Positions 54,627 through 63,473 of a stretch of DNA of 64,000 nt are shown here, piece by piece. Positions within the stretch are counted from its first letter, which is position 1. The number at the start of each line of letters is the position of its first letter. This DNA comes from Prauserella shujinwangii (GTDB taxonomy: Bacteria > Actinomycetota > Actinomycetes > Mycobacteriales > Pseudonocardiaceae). Below the pieces are notes generated by a model. It worked only from the letters and a program-made list of their open reading frames with translations, did not search any database and was not told the origin of the DNA. A program made the position numbers and the translations under genes. The stretch is from contig NZ_PVNH01000011.1 of NCBI RefSeq assembly GCF_003001955.1, positions 62,001 through 126,000 on the forward strand, in the 5' to 3' direction.

Positions 54627-57396
54627 CGTCGCGGAACAGGTTCGCCGCCGGAACCGGCTTGCCGAAGTGATAGCCCTGCGCCTGGTCGCACTCGAGCTTG
54701 CGCAGGATGCGCGCGTGCCGTTCGTTCTCCGCGCCCTCCGCGATCACGGTGAGGCCGACCGCGTGCGCCATCGCGACGATGCTGGCGATGATCGCCTCGG
54801 CGTCCTTCGCCCGCTCCTCCGGCTCGCCGAGGCCGAACACGAACGAGCGGTCCACCTTGAGCGTGTCGAGCGGCAGCCGCCGCAGCTGCGCGAGCGACGA
54901 GTAGCCGGTGCCGAAGTCGTCGATGGCCAGCCGCACACCGAGGCCCCGCAGCGCCGACAGTACCTCGGCCGCCGTCTGCGGCTCCCGCATCAGCGCGCTC
55001 TCGGTGATCTCCAGGCACAGCGCGTCCGGGGGCAGTCCGGCGGCGCGCAGCGCGTCGTGCACGGCGGGCACCAGCGCCGCGTCGTCGAGCTGCCGGGCCG
55101 AGAGGTTGACGGCGAGCCGGAGGTCCGTGCCGTGCCGGGCCCGCAGCTCGGCGACCTCCTGGGTCGCCGTCCGCAGCATGTGGTCGCCGATGATGTTGAT
55201 GAGGTCGCTCTCCTCCGCGAGCGGGATGAACTCGGCGGGCGGGACGACGCCGTGCACGGGGTGGGTCCAGCGCAGCAGCGCCTCCACCGAGACCGGCCGG
55301 TCGGTGCCGACGTCGACGATCGGCTGGTAGGCCAGCCACAGCTGGCCGTCCGGCACCGCGGCCCGCAGGTCCTGCTCCAGCCGGAGCTGCCGCTGCACCC
55401 GTTCCCGCAGCTCGACGTCGAAGAACTCGTAGCGGCCCCGGCCCCGGGTCTTCGCCTGGTACATGGCCACGTCGGCGTCCCGGATCAGGTCCTCGGCGCT
55501 GCGCCGGTCCCCGGGCCGCGCGGTGACCACGCCGATGCTCGCGTCGATGCGCAGGTGCCTGCCGTCGACGGAGATCGGCTCGGTCAGCGCCTCCCGCAGG
55601 TGGTGGATCAGCGCGTGGATCTCGGCGGGCTCACCCGCGCCCAGGGTGATGACGGCGAACTCGTCCCCACCCAGCCTGCCGACCACCTCGGTGCTGCGCA
55701 CGGAGTGGCGCAGGCGGCGGGCGGCGATGCGGAGCACCTTGTCCCCGACACTGTGCCCGAGCGAGTCGTTGATGACCTTGAACTTGTCGAGGTCGATGAA
55801 CAGCACGCAGGCGGTGTCCACCCGGCCCGGGGTCCGCAGGGCGGCGGTGAGCCGTTCGAGCACCAGCGTGCGGTTGGCGAGCCCGGTCAGCGGGTCGTGG
55901 GTGGCGTCGTGGGCCAGCTGCTCGCCGATGGCCCTGCGCTCGGTGATGTCGGTGAACGACGTGACGACCGCGGACGGCTCGCGTGCCTCGGGGTCGAGCG
56001 GCCGGCAGCTCATCGACAGCCAGACACTCCGCCCGTCCGGCCGCTCCGCGCGCAGCACCCGGCCGTTGTTCGGCTGCCCGGTGCGGAGAGTCCGCGCCGA
56101 GGGGTAGTCCTCCTTGGGCACCCGGGCGCCTGACTCGTCGTAGAGCGGGAACCGGGTCGGTGAGCGGCCGACCATCTGCTCGGCCGGCAGGCCGAGGATG
56201 CGGGTCGCGGCGGGGTTCGCGGACTCGACCCTGCCGTCCCTGCCGACCACCACGACGCCTTCGTCGAGTGCGGTGACCACGGTGCTGAACCGCTGCTCGG
56301 CCTCCCTGCGCGCGGTCTCGTCGGCGCACACCAGCACGTAGCCCGCGTTCATCTCCGCCGCCGAGACGCGGATCGCCAGTGGCGTCCCGTCCGCCCTCCG
56401 GTGGGTGGCCTGGACCACTCCGCCCGCATCGACGATGCCGCCCGGGTCGAGAGGCGCGCCGACGAGCCCGGCGACGTCCCGGCCGAGCGCGTCCGCCGCC
56501 GCGTGGCCGTACACGGATTCCGCGGCCGGGTTCCAGCTCGTGACCACCCCGTCGGCCGTGGTGGCGATGATGGCGTCGCTGACGTGCGAGACCAGCGCGG
56601 CCTGGTAGTGCAGGGCGGCCTCGGCCGCCTTCTGTGCCGTGACGTCGCGCATGATGACCTGGAAGGCGGGGCGGCCCTCCCAGGTCGTGCGGACCGAGAC
56701 CGACTCGACCACCATCGTGTCGCCGTCCGCGCGTTTCAGCAGCACCTCGGTGGGTTCCGAGGTGGACCCCGGCCCGGTCAGTGACTCGATGCGGCGCAGC
56801 ATGTCCGGCACGGAGTAGGGGTCGACGAAGTCGGTGATCGGCCTGCCGAGCATGGCCTCGGCGGTTCCGGAGGCGGAGAACCGCACGGCGGCCGGGTTCG
56901 CGTAGACGATCCTGCCGGCCTCGTGGACACAGATGGCGTCCGGGCTGAGCTCGACGAGCAGCCGGTACCGGTCGGCCAGATCGGCGAGCGCCTGCCGGTC
57001 GGCGTGCCGCTCACTCACGTCCGCGGCGATCCCCAGCAGACCACCGGCGCCGGACGCGCCGGTGACGCCGAAACTCCGGGCGCGGAACCGAATCCATCGC
57101 GTATCGCCTTCGGGTGTCTCGTGCCGCTGTTCGAGATCGAAATCCTCCCACACCGGTGCGGATCTCGCTGCCAGCGCCATGGGTTCGATCAAGTCCAGCA
57201 GAACTTCGGTGATGCTCCGTTCAGCGTAATCGGATAGTCCGAAAATGTCCGCCAGTCCCGGCGTCCAGGTAACGGAGCCGTCGGTGAAATCGACAGACCA
57301 CAGGACGGCCGAGTCCACCGACAGGGCCAGGTCCACCGCGAGCCCCTGGCGCAGGTCGCGGCCGAGCAGCAGCCCGCTGTAGTCGTGCGCCTCCAT
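54619..57396 (-). CDS. PAS-GGDEF-EAL cyclic-di-GMP signalling protein
   Basis: A soluble protein of 925 residues. Several PAS-type sensor repeats fill the first ~490 residues ('LWSVDFTDGSVTWTPGL', 'LVELSPDAICVHEAGRIVYAN', 'LVSHVSDAIIATTADGVVTSW', 'VVVGRDGRVESANPAATRI'). A GGDEF domain follows with the motif intact (near residue 577), then an EAL domain with 'EALLRW' (near 705) and 'DDFGTGYSSLAQLRRLP' (near 829). Both catalytic motifs are intact, so it could make or break c-di-GMP depending on the PAS input. ATG 57396 has GGACGGAG upstream. Confidence 0.92.
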   Translation of the reverse strand: MEAHDYSGLLLGRDLRQGLAVDLALSVDSAVLWSVDFTDGSVTWTPGLADIFGLSDYAERSITEVLLDLIEPMALAARSAPVWEDFDLEQRHETPEGDTRWIRFRARSFGVTGASGAGGLLGIAADVSERHADRQALADLADRYRLLVELSPDAICVHEAGRIVYANPAAVRFSASGTAEAMLGRPITDFVDPYSVPDMLRRIESLTGPGSTSEPTEVLLKRADGDTMVVESVSVRTTWEGRPAFQVIMRDVTAQKAAEAALHYQAALVSHVSDAIIATTADGVVTSWNPAAESVYGHAAADALGRDVAGLVGAPLDPGGIVDAGGVVQATHRRADGTPLAIRVSAAEMNAGYVLVCADETARREAEQRFSTVVTALDEGVVVVGRDGRVESANPAATRILGLPAEQMVGRSPTRFPLYDESGARVPKEDYPSARTLRTGQPNNGRVLRAERPDGRSVWLSMSCRPLDPEAREPSAVVTSFTDITERRAIGEQLAHDATHDPLTGLANRTLVLERLTAALRTPGRVDTACVLFIDLDKFKVINDSLGHSVGDKVLRIAARRLRHSVRSTEVVGRLGGDEFAVITLGAGEPAEIHALIHHLREALTEPISVDGRHLRIDASIGVVTARPGDRRSAEDLIRDADVAMYQAKTRGRGRYEFFDVELRERVQRQLRLEQDLRAAVPDGQLWLAYQPIVDVGTDRPVSVEALLRWTHPVHGVVPPAEFIPLAEESDLINIIGDHMLRTATQEVAELRARHGTDLRLAVNLSARQLDDAALVPAVHDALRAAGLPPDALCLEITESALMREPQTAAEVLSALRGLGVRLAIDDFGTGYSSLAQLRRLPLDTLKVDRSFVFGLGEPEERAKDAEAIIASIVAMAHAVGLTVIAEGAENERHARILRKLECDQAQGYHFGKPVPAANLFRDGQ

Positions 57397-57602
57397 GCTC
57401 CGTCCATTCGCGTGGTCGCCGGCGTGGATTTCGATTACAGCATGAGTTCGCCGTGAGGCGAACCGGCGAAAGTGCTCGCGTGCCGGCCCCCTGGGCATCC
57501 CGAGGAAGTCGATTAATCGTCACCACAGTAGGCGGTTGTTTCCTGGGCAGTGTCGCCCTGCCGCCTTGTCTCTCGAATCTGGCTGAAAGTGAGGACCAAC
57601 AC

Positions 57603-58760
57603 ATGCGGGCGCAGGGAATCGGAATATGCGGAATCGGAGCGGTCACCGGCTACGGCTGGGGCCGCGAACTACTGTGGGACGGCCTCGCCGCCGCGAAGCC
57701 CGCCGCCTCGCTCACCGGTGGCTACGGTCCGGACGGCAACGACACGGCCTGGGTGGCCGTCGTGCCGGACGATGGTGAGCCGGGCGACGGCCGGGGCCGG
57801 TTCGCGCGGGCGATGAGAGCCGCCGCGCGCGAGGCGATCGACGACGCGCGGTCCCGCGGCTGGGTCGCGGGTGAGCGCGTGGGTCTGCTGCACGCGGTCG
57901 TGCTCGGCGAGGTGGACCTGTGGCGGCAGTTCTACCTCGCCGACGGCGGCGATCTCCCGGTGCGGGATTACCTGGCGCTGATGCCGTCCACGCCGATGTC
58001 GCTGTTCATGAAGGAGAACGGGTTCCACGGGCCGGCGATGAACGTGTCGGCGATGTGCGCGTCGGGCAACGCGGGCGTGCTCACCGCCAAGGCGTGGCTC
58101 GACGCGGGCATCGTGGACGACGTGGTGCTCGTCGCCACCGACCTCTCGCTCACGCGGGAGAACGTCGAGCACTTCGTCCGGCTCGGGGTCTCGGTGGTGG
58201 ACACCGAGCCGCTGGAGGCATGCCGCCCGTTCCAGCAGGGCAGCCGCGGGTTCATCATGGGCGAGGCTTCCATCGGCATGGTGCTCTCCCGCCGGTCGCC
58301 GCGGCCCTACGCCGTGGCACTCGGTGGCGCGATGTCCCACGACGCCCACCACCCGACGTCGATCGATCCGTCGCTGCGGCAGGTCCGCCGGTGCTTCGGT
58401 GAGGCGCTCGCCAATGCGGGCGTGCGGGCCGAGGAGGTGTCGTACGTCAACGCGCACGGCCCCGGCACGCGGCAGTGCGACACGGCCGAGGCCACCGTGC
58501 TGGAGGAGATGTTCCCGGCGCGGACCGGAATCTACTCGGTCAAGCCGCTCACCGCGCACTGCCAGGCCGCCGCGGCCGCGGTGGAGATGGCGGTGGCCGC
58601 GATGGGCTACGACCGGGGCGTCGTCCACGCGCCGCCCGCCGTGGCGGAGGCGCACCCGCAACTGCTGCACGGGGAGTTCCCCCTGGACGGCGGGCTCACC
58701 GTGAAGTCGTCGCTGGGCATGGGCGGCCACAACTCCGTCGTCGTGCTCGGCCCGGCCTGA
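57603..58760 (+). CDS. Stand-alone beta-ketoacyl synthase-like enzyme
   Basis: A 385-residue thiolase-fold protein with the Cys-His-His triad of FabF-type condensing enzymes: Cys in 'NVSAMCASGNAGV' (near residue 160), His in 'NAHGPGTRQCDTAEA' (near 285) and His in 'VKPLTAHCQAAAAAVE' (near 320). Length is slightly below FabF. No acyl carrier protein, reductase or PKS module is near it, so its acyl chain and product are unknown. ATG 57603 has GTGAGGA upstream. It is divergent from the c-di-GMP gene, and a long palindrome closes the gene. Confidence 0.85.
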   Translation: MRAQGIGICGIGAVTGYGWGRELLWDGLAAAKPAASLTGGYGPDGNDTAWVAVVPDDGEPGDGRGRFARAMRAAAREAIDDARSRGWVAGERVGLLHAVVLGEVDLWRQFYLADGGDLPVRDYLALMPSTPMSLFMKENGFHGPAMNVSAMCASGNAGVLTAKAWLDAGIVDDVVLVATDLSLTRENVEHFVRLGVSVVDTEPLEACRPFQQGSRGFIMGEASIGMVLSRRSPRPYAVALGGAMSHDAHHPTSIDPSLRQVRRCFGEALANAGVRAEEVSYVNAHGPGTRQCDTAEATVLEEMFPARTGIYSVKPLTAHCQAAAAAVEMAVAAMGYDRGVVHAPPAVAEAHPQLLHGEFPLDGGLTVKSSLGMGGHNSVVVLGPA

Positions 58761-58776
58761 ACCGCGCACCCCCGGT

Positions 58777-58825
58777 CATGAGTGGCTCGTTACTGGCGAA
58801 TTCCGTCCGTAACGAGCCACTCATG
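58777..58825. terminator. 17-bp perfect palindrome between convergent genes
   Basis: CATGAGTGGCTCGTTAC (58777-58793) pairs with GTAACGAGCCACTCATG (58809-58825) around a 15-base loop. It lies between the ketosynthase stop and the TetR stop. Confidence 0.75.
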
Positions 58826-58836
58826 GCACTCTCCGG

Positions 58837-59559
58837 TCAGTGCAGCCCGACGAAGGCCATCAGCTCCTCGACCGAATGCGTGAAGAACGCGTCGGCCGGT
58901 TCGAACACGCCCACGAAATGGCCGGTCAGCTCCAGGCCGATCATGCCGGTGAGCTGGGTCCACGCGACGACCCCGCGCAGCAGGATGGGCAGCGGCAGGT
59001 CGGGTGCGAACGAGCGGCCCAGCGTCTCGGCCTGCGTGCGCAGCGCGGCGGGGACGGGCACCTGTGGCGTGGCGGGCTCGATGCCGCCCGTGCCCCACGC
59101 CGTGCGGAGCGTCTCGATGAGCACCCGGGGCGCGCGCTCCGCCGGTGCGATCGTCCGCTCGGGTGCCACGTAACCGGGCACCGGCGAGCCGTAGATCAGC
59201 GAGTACTCGTGCGGGTGCGCCCTCGCCCAGTCCCGCATGGCCCGGCAGGCGGCGCGCCACTGCTCGCACGCCACGGACTCGCGCGCCACCGCGACCTCGC
59301 CCGCCTCGCCGAGTGCGTCGTACGCGTCGACGATCAGCGCGGTGAGCAGCTCGTCGCGGCTGGGGAAGTAGCGGTACAGGGCCGAGGACACCATCCCGAG
59401 CTCCCGCGCGACGGCACGCAGCGAGAGGCCGTGCGCGCCGACCTCGGCGAGCTGTCTGCGGGCCTCCTCCTTGATCGCGGCCGTGAGCTCGGCCCTGGCG
59501 CGCTCGCGGGCGGTCCGGGGCGCGCGCCGCTGCCGGGAGGTCGGCGAGGTTTCGGTCAT
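58837..59559 (-). CDS. TetR-family repressor
   Basis: A 240-residue regulator. The N-terminal helix-turn-helix reads 'AHGLSLRAVARELGMVSSALYRYFPSRDELLTALI' in pieces. The C-terminal domain has 'YVAPERTIAPAERAPRVL' and 'LTGMIGLELTGHFVGVFEP', seen in many actinobacterial TetR proteins. ATG 59559 is the start. It is divergent from the deazaflavin nitroreductase, and the 127-bp gap carries three AGAGCA-N-TGCTCT-type boxes, so it most likely represses both genes until a small hydrophobic ligand binds. Confidence 0.88.
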   Translation of the reverse strand: MTETSPTSRQRRAPRTARERARAELTAAIKEEARRQLAEVGAHGLSLRAVARELGMVSSALYRYFPSRDELLTALIVDAYDALGEAGEVAVARESVACEQWRAACRAMRDWARAHPHEYSLIYGSPVPGYVAPERTIAPAERAPRVLIETLRTAWGTGGIEPATPQVPVPAALRTQAETLGRSFAPDLPLPILLRGVVAWTQLTGMIGLELTGHFVGVFEPADAFFTHSVEELMAFVGLH

Positions 59560-59580
59560 ACGAGCCAGGGTGACACAGCC

Positions 59581-59666
59581 GAGAGCAGTGCACAAATTCG
59601 AGAGCAGTGCTCTTGACAGTGAGCACCCTTCCGTGTTCACTGATCTTAAACGAGAGCACTGCTCTC
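59581..59666. promoter_or_regulatory. TetR operators flanking a promoter
   Basis: AGAGCAGTGCTCT (59601-59613) and GAGAGCACTGCTCTC (59652-59666) are perfect palindromes, and GAGAGCAGTGCAC (59581-59593) is a weaker third copy. TTGACA (59613-59618) and TTCACT (59636-59641) sit 17 bases apart between them, a promoter for the nitroreductase gene squeezed between two operators. Confidence 0.8.
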
Positions 59667-59686
59667 CCTAGAGATCAGGAGCCGAC

Positions 59687-60160
59687 ATGGCAGCCGAACA
59701 GCACCGCTACCTCCAGGCAGGCAAGGCCGCCAGCGGGTTCAACGCGATCGTGCGGGGACTCACGAAGCTGGGCGTGAGCGTCATGGGCACCCGGGTGCTC
59801 TACGTCCGGGGCCGCAAGACCGGCGAGTGGCGGGAGACGCCGGTGAACCTGCTGCCGTTCGAGGGCGAGCAGTACCTCGTCGCCCCGCGCGGGCACACGC
59901 AGTGGGTGCGCAACCTCCGGGTCGCGGGGGAGGGCAGGCTGCGCGTCGGCAGGCGGGTCCGGACGTTCACCGCGGTCGAACTGCCGGACGAGGAGAAGGC
60001 GCCGCTGCTGCGCGAGTACCTCCGGCGCTGGGCGTGGGAGGTCGGCGCGTTCTTCGAGAACCTCGACACGTCCTCCCCCGAGGAGGACCTGCGCCGCGCC
60101 GCGCCCGGGTTTCCGGTCTTCCGCATCACCTACGTCACCCAGGCGCCGAATGCCCGCTGA
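59687..60160 (+). CDS. Deazaflavin (F420)-dependent nitroreductase family protein
   Basis: The 157-residue split-barrel protein resembles Ddn: 'VLYVRGRKTGEWRETPVNLLPFEGEQYLVAPRGHTQWVRNLR' in pieces, with the F420-contact motif 'GHTQWVRNL'. It would use reduced F420 for ene- or nitro-reduction, often in detoxification or quinone protection. AGGAG precedes ATG 59687. Control by the divergent TetR protein through the operators at 59601 and 59652 suggests induction by a toxic or lipophilic substrate. Confidence 0.87.
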   Translation: MAAEQHRYLQAGKAASGFNAIVRGLTKLGVSVMGTRVLYVRGRKTGEWRETPVNLLPFEGEQYLVAPRGHTQWVRNLRVAGEGRLRVGRRVRTFTAVELPDEEKAPLLREYLRRWAWEVGAFFENLDTSSPEEDLRRAAPGFPVFRITYVTQAPNAR

Positions 60161-60178
60161 CCCCCCGAGCACCACCGG

Positions 60179-60229
60179 CAGTGAATGGCACAGTGCCCGC
60201 GTTCAGCGCAGGGAATGTGCCATTCACTG
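60179..60229. terminator. 14-bp perfect palindrome between nitroreductase and fdsD genes
   Basis: CAGTGAATGGCACA (60179-60192) pairs with TGTGCCATTCACTG (60216-60229). Convergent stop codons lie at 60160 and 60236. Confidence 0.7.
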
Positions 60230-60235
60230 TGTCGT

Positions 60236-60499
60236 TCACCGCCCGGCCGAGGTGGGGGCCTGGTCGCGGAGCAGGCGGGCCGCGGCGAGCGCCTTCGGGT
60301 CGAGCGCCGTGGACTCGGCGTCCATCCGCCGCAGCAGCTCGGCCTTCATCCGCGGATCCCAGAACTGGCGGATGTGCTTCGCGATCGCCTCGGCCGCCTC
60401 CTCGGGCGGCAGGTGCGGGAACTGCACCGCGATCTCGTTGGCGAGCCGGATCTGGGGTGAGATCGCCGTCGTGTGCTCACCGGTGTCCGACCTGGTCAT
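60236..60499 (-). CDS. fdsD: Formate dehydrogenase delta subunit (FdsD-like)
   Basis: An 87-residue protein with the FdsD pattern 'PQIRLANEIAVQFPHLPPEE', 'EAIAKHIRQFWDPRMKAELL'. FdsD is a small partner of NAD-dependent molybdenum formate dehydrogenases, needed for assembly or stability rather than catalysis. GAGGAGAG precedes ATG 60499. It follows fdsA on the same strand after about 160 bases filled with short palindromic repeats, so it is probably the last gene of the fds operon. Confidence 0.83.
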   Translation of the reverse strand: MTRSDTGEHTTAISPQIRLANEIAVQFPHLPPEEAAEAIAKHIRQFWDPRMKAELLRRMDAESTALDPKALAAARLLRDQAPTSAGR

Positions 60500-60541
60500 G
60501 CGGTCTCTCCTCGTCCTCGTTCGCGAGTCCCCCGCCGGGGA

Positions 60542-60650
60542 CCGCGAGTGCTGCGTCCAGGGCCGCGAGTTCCGCACCCGGGCCCACGAGTGGCCCGTTC
60601 CGGCCCGGTCCCGAACGCGGCACTCGCGGTTCCGAGTGCGGCACTCGCGG
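60542..60650. repeat. Cluster of GCGAGTG-type short repeats between fdsA and fdsD
   Basis: CCGCGAGTGC at 60542 is answered by its complement GCACTCGCGG near 60620 and again near 60641. The direct repeat GCGGCACTCGCGG occurs twice, 20 bases apart. Other variants (CCGCGAGT, CACGAGTGG) lie between. Confidence 0.55.
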
Positions 60651-60658
60651 GGTGGGGC

Positions 60659-63469
60659 TCAGTCCACCAGCGCGGGTTCCTCCTCGGACTCCTGTTCCGC
60701 CGCGCTGCCGGAGTGCCGCAGGCCCACCTGCACCGCCGTCACCTTGTACTCCGGGCAGTTGGTCGCCCAGTCGGAGTTCTCGGTGGTCACCACGTTGGCA
60801 CCGGTCACCGGGTGGTGGAACGTCGTGTAGACGACGCCGACCGGCATCCGGTCGGACAGCACGGCGCGCAGCGACGTCGTACCGACCCGGCTGGCGAGGG
60901 TGACCTCGTCGCCGTCGCCGATGCCGCGCACCTCGGCGTCGTGCGGGTGGATCTCCAGCACGTCCTCCTTGTGCCAGGCCACGTTCGCGGTGCGCCGGGT
61001 CTGCGCGCCCACGTTGTACTGGCTGAGGATCCGGCCGGTCGTGAGGATCAGCGGGTACTTCCGCGTGCTCCGTTCCCGCGTCGGCACGAACGGCGTCTGC
61101 ACGAACCTGCCCTTGCCCCGCACGAACGCGTCCACGTGCATGGTCGGCGTGCCCTCGGGCGCGGAGTCGTTGCACGGCCACTGCACGCTGCCCAGCTTGT
61201 CGAGCTTGTCGAACGACACCCCGGCGAACGTCGGCGTGGTCGCCGCGATCTCCGCCATGATCTCGCGCGGGTGCGGGTAGCTCATCGGGTAACCCATGGC
61301 GCGTGCGATCTCACACACGATCTGCCACTCGTGCATGCCCGTCTTCGGGGCCATCACCGGCCGCACCCGGTTGATCCGCCGCTCGGCGTTGGTGAACGTG
61401 CCGTCCTTCTCCAGGAAGGACGTGCCCGGCAGGAACACGTGGGCGAACTTCGCCGTCTCGTTCAGGAACAGGTCCTGCACCACGACGAGCTCCATCGCCT
61501 CCAGCGCGGCGGTGACGTGCTGCGTGTTCGGGTCGGACTGCGCGATGTCCTCGCCCTGGACGAACAGGCCCCGGAACGAGCCGTCGACGGCGGCGTCGAA
61601 CATGTTCGGGATCCGCAGACCCGGCTCGGGGACGATCGGCCGCTCCCACAGCGTCTCGAAGACCTCGCGCACCGCGTCGTCGGAGACGTGCCGGTAGCCC
61701 GGCAGCTCGTGCGGGAACGAGCCCATGTCGCACGAGCCCTGCACGTTGTTCTGGCCGCGCAACGGGTTCACCCCGACGCCCTCGCGGCCGATGTTGCCGG
61801 TGGCCATCGCGAGGTTGGCCATGCCCATCACCATCGTGGAGCCCTGGCTGTGCTCGGTGACGCCCAGCCCGTAGTAGATGGCGGCGTTGCCGCCGGTGGC
61901 GTACAGCCTGGCGGCCGCCCGCAGGTCGGCGGCGGGCACGCCGGTGATCTCCGCAACGGCCTCGGGGCTGTTCTCCGGCCGCGCGATGAACTCCGCCCAC
62001 GCGTCGAAGTCCTCGCACCTGCTGTCTACAAAGGACATGTCCACCAGGCCCTCGGTCACCACGACGTGCGCCATCGCGTTCACCACGGCGACGTTGGTTC
62101 CCGGGGCCAGCTGCAGATGGTGGTCTGCCTTGATGTGCGGTGAACGCACCAGGTCGATCCGGCGCGGGTCGACCACGATCAGCCTGGCGCCCTCCCGCAG
62201 CCTGCGCTTCATCCGGGAGGCGAACACGGGGTGCCCGTCGGTCGGGTTCGCGCCGATCACCATGATCACGTCCGACTGGGCCACCGACTTGAAGTCCTGC
62301 GTGCCCGCGGACGTGCCGAAGGTCTGCTTGAGCCCGTACCCGGTCGGGGAGTGACACACCCGCGCGCACGTGTCGACGTTGTTGTTGCCGAAAGCCGCGC
62401 GCACCATCTTCTGCACCACGTACACCTCCTCGTTGGTGCACCGCGAGGAGGTGATGCCGCCGATGGCGCCGACGCCGTGCCGCGCCTGGATGTCCTTCAT
62501 GCGCTCGGCGACGTGGTTGATCGCCGTCTCCCAGTCGACCTCCCGCCAGGGGTCGGTGATCCTCTCCCGAACCATCGGCTTGAGCTGCCGGTCCGGGTGC
62601 GTGGCATAGCCGAACGCGAAACGGCCCTTGACGCAGGAGTGGCCCTCGTTGGCGCCGCCGTCCTTGTAGGGCACCATGCGCACGAGCTCGTCGCCGCGCA
62701 ACTCAGCCTTGAACGAGCAGCCGACGCCACAGTACGCGCACGTGGTGAGCACCGTGCGGTTCGGCATGCCGAGGTCCACAACGGACTTCTCCTGCAGCGT
62801 CGCGGTCGGGCAAGCCTGCACGCACGCGCCGCACGACACGCACTCGGAGTCCATGAACAGATCGTTCGCGCTCGGCGAGACCTTGGACTCGAAGCCACGG
62901 CCGGAGATCGTCAGCGCGAACGTGCCCTGCACCTCGCCGCACGCCCGTACACAGCGGGAGCACACGATGCACTTCGACGGGTCGAAGTCGAAGTACGGGT
63001 TCGAGGTGTCCTTCTCCAGGTCGAGGTGGTTGTCGCCCTCGTAGCCGTAGCGCACCTGGCGCAGCCCGACCACGCCGGACATGTCCTGCAGCTCGCAGTC
63101 GCCGTTGGCCGAACACGTGAGGCAGTCGAGCGGGTGGTCGGAGATGTAGAGCTCCATCACGCCCTGCCGCAGCTTCTCCAGCCGCGGTGTCTGCGTGCGG
63201 ACCTTCATCCCCTCGGCGACCGGGGTGGTGCACGACGCGGGCGTGCCCTTGCGGCCGTCGATCTCGACCAGGCACAGCCGGCACGAGCCGAACGCGTCCA
63301 GACTGTCCGTGGCGCACAGCTTGGGTATCTCGGTCCCGCTCAACGCGGCCGCGCGCATGATCGAGGTGCCCTCGGGCACCTGTACCGGCATGCCGTCGAC
63401 CTCGACCGTGACGGTCGCCAGGCCCGGTTTGGCCGGCGTACCGAGGTCGGGTTCCTTCAACAGGCCCAT
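60659..63469 (-). CDS. fdsA: NAD-linked formate dehydrogenase, catalytic alpha subunit (molybdopterin, Fe-S)
   Basis: A 936-residue NuoG-like catalytic subunit. The N-terminal [2Fe-2S] domain has 'CATDSLDAFGSCRLCLVEIDG' in pieces, followed by a His-Cys3 cluster motif ('CLTCSANGDCELQDMSG'), two [4Fe-4S] motifs ('CIVCSRCVRACGEVQG' and 'CVSCGACVQACPTATL'), and a molybdopterin domain opening 'CAYCGVGCSFKAELRG'. The active-site ligand is Cys in 'VDTCARVCHSPTGYGLK', so no selenocysteine is needed. It oxidises formate to CO2 and passes electrons to the NADH-forming beta subunit encoded upstream. Confidence 0.92.
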   Translation of the reverse strand: MGLLKEPDLGTPAKPGLATVTVEVDGMPVQVPEGTSIMRAAALSGTEIPKLCATDSLDAFGSCRLCLVEIDGRKGTPASCTTPVAEGMKVRTQTPRLEKLRQGVMELYISDHPLDCLTCSANGDCELQDMSGVVGLRQVRYGYEGDNHLDLEKDTSNPYFDFDPSKCIVCSRCVRACGEVQGTFALTISGRGFESKVSPSANDLFMDSECVSCGACVQACPTATLQEKSVVDLGMPNRTVLTTCAYCGVGCSFKAELRGDELVRMVPYKDGGANEGHSCVKGRFAFGYATHPDRQLKPMVRERITDPWREVDWETAINHVAERMKDIQARHGVGAIGGITSSRCTNEEVYVVQKMVRAAFGNNNVDTCARVCHSPTGYGLKQTFGTSAGTQDFKSVAQSDVIMVIGANPTDGHPVFASRMKRRLREGARLIVVDPRRIDLVRSPHIKADHHLQLAPGTNVAVVNAMAHVVVTEGLVDMSFVDSRCEDFDAWAEFIARPENSPEAVAEITGVPAADLRAAARLYATGGNAAIYYGLGVTEHSQGSTMVMGMANLAMATGNIGREGVGVNPLRGQNNVQGSCDMGSFPHELPGYRHVSDDAVREVFETLWERPIVPEPGLRIPNMFDAAVDGSFRGLFVQGEDIAQSDPNTQHVTAALEAMELVVVQDLFLNETAKFAHVFLPGTSFLEKDGTFTNAERRINRVRPVMAPKTGMHEWQIVCEIARAMGYPMSYPHPREIMAEIAATTPTFAGVSFDKLDKLGSVQWPCNDSAPEGTPTMHVDAFVRGKGRFVQTPFVPTRERSTRKYPLILTTGRILSQYNVGAQTRRTANVAWHKEDVLEIHPHDAEVRGIGDGDEVTLASRVGTTSLRAVLSDRMPVGVVYTTFHHPVTGANVVTTENSDWATNCPEYKVTAVQVGLRHSGSAAEQESEEEPALVD

Positions 63470-63473
63470 CGTT

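Noticed and set aside
60542-60650. CRISPR-like repeat array
   Set aside because: Repeat units are 8-13 bases, irregularly spaced and in both orientations; no cas genes are present.
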